Below, piece by piece: positions 55,510-56,020 of a stretch of 56,020 bases of DNA (its first letter is position 1; every line of letters begins with the position of its first letter). Below the pieces are notes generated by a model. The model saw nothing but the letters and a program-made list of their open reading frames with translations, was not told the origin of the DNA and did not search any database. Location: NCBI GenBank assembly GCA_017615615.1, contig JAFZZW010000062.1, positions 1 to 56,020 on the forward strand, in the 5' to 3' direction. A program made the translations under genes and the position numbers. The stretch comes from Bacteroidales bacterium. GTDB lineage: Bacteria; Bacteroidota; Bacteroidia; Bacteroidales; UBA932.

Positions 55510-55938
55510 ATGAAGAATTGTATATTTAAGCTTTCTGCAATAGCCGCAGCCCTGTTATGCATTGCATCCTGTTCCTCCCAGCGCGTCGCTGCTTCCGGTA
55601 AAGAAGACCGCGGCGTTTACGGCAACGCCTCCCTCACTCCAGGCGAGAACGAGAGGAATTCTTACACGAACATCTACAGTTACCTGAGGGGCAAGGTCCC
55701 GGGAGTAACCGTAAACGGTACGGAAGTTCATGTCCGCGGAGTAGGCTCCGTCAACTCGGGAACAGCCCCGCTCTTCATAGTTGACGGCGTGGAGCTTCAG
55801 GACATCTCCACCATCAACCCTCAGGAAATTGAAAGGGTGGATGTACTCAAAGACGCATCGGCCTCCATCTACGGCTTCCGCGGCGCCAACGGCGTGATCA
55901 AGATCACCACCATCAACGGCCGCACAAAGCAGAAATAG
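55510..55938 (+). CDS. stand-alone TonB-plug lipoprotein
   Basis: This 142-residue lipoprotein has a signal ending LLCIASC (Cys21). The rest resembles only the plug domain of SusC/RagA-type TonB-dependent receptors: VHVRGVGSVNSGTAPLFIVDG, then INPQEIERVDVLKDASASIYGFRGANGVI. There is no beta-barrel and no TonB box. It may be a decoy or surface plug partner of a receptor encoded elsewhere, or a remnant. It follows nrdG by 20 bp. Confidence 0.82.
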   Translation: MKNCIFKLSAIAAALLCIASCSSQRVAASGKEDRGVYGNASLTPGENERNSYTNIYSYLRGKVPGVTVNGTEVHVRGVGSVNSGTAPLFIVDGVELQDISTINPQEIERVDVLKDASASIYGFRGANGVIKITTINGRTKQK

Positions 55939-55944
55939 GCACTG

Positions 55945-56020
55945 ATGTCGATAGAAGGGATAGCTGCGAAGCAGCGCAAGGGGAACCTTCCCCTTGTCCC
56001 CTGGGGGTGCAGGGGGATTA
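55945..56020. repeat. repeat-rich end of the window
   Basis: AAGGGGAACCTTCCCCTT is palindromic, GCTGCGAAGCAGC forms a small stem, and TGGGGGTGCAGGGGGAT (56002-56018) is identical to 6545-6561 inside palindrome copy 2. It is probably the edge of another family member cut by the window end. Confidence 0.5.

Overview
The window looks like a chromosomal segment of an anaerobic member of the Bacteroidales, possibly of the uncultured Cryptobacteroides/Rikenellaceae-like type (inference). Evidence: Bacteroidota-type promoters (TTTG or TTG, 18-21 nt, TAnnTTTG), few Shine-Dalgarno sites, a stand-alone TonB plug lipoprotein, DUF5723-like and Fibrobacter-type FISUMP/BIG2 surface proteins, a V-type ATPase operon with DUF2764, and class III (oxygen-sensitive) ribonucleotide reductase. 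No rRNA, tRNA, CRISPR array, prophage or intact insertion sequence was seen.

Region 1 (1-8.6 kb) is accessory DNA. It holds a 1,139-residue surface lipoprotein with three FISUMP and three BIG2 domains. Next comes an AT-rich two-gene islet: a four-helix membrane protein and a PD-(D/E)XK-like protein. Then a Phd/YoeB locus with an intact antitoxin, promoter and operator but a toxin lacking its N-terminus, and an Rpn-family nuclease followed by a separate gene encoding only an Rpn C-terminal tail. Between these genes sits a family of large imperfect palindromes (about 130-300 nt) and an 81-bp element with terminal inverted repeats.

Region 2 (8.6-21.6 kb) is a nearly gapless minus-strand array: HTH regulator, dihydroorotate-dehydrogenase-like protein, CinA/PncC amidase, lipoprotein, a four-subunit sodium-pumping (methylmalonyl-CoA) decarboxylase, and a V-type ATPase (E, DUF2764, A, B, D, I, K). 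The rotor subunit K carries all five residues that bind Na+ in Enterococcus hirae NtpK. The array therefore reads as one Na+ circuit: decarboxylation exports Na+, and the ATPase makes ATP from the Na+ gradient, or the reverse.

Region 3 (22-56 kb) is mostly core functions in short operons with overlapping start and stop codons: queA and an acyltransferase; lipoprotein and outer-membrane barrel; rlmD, Na+/Ca2+ exchanger and cysteate synthase (a sulfonolipid hint); GNAT, rarA and rfbC; DUF349, yidC and yggS; glutaminyl cyclase and trmD (divergent); a candidate small RNA; asd, kefB-like, trpS and asnA; zinc metallopeptidase and an acidic protein; SEC-C protein; HerA-like ATPase, M23 peptidase and trmO; nrdD, nrdG and the TonB plug lipoprotein. 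Several genes have the -7 promoter box only 4-5 nt before the start codon, which suggests leaderless mRNAs.
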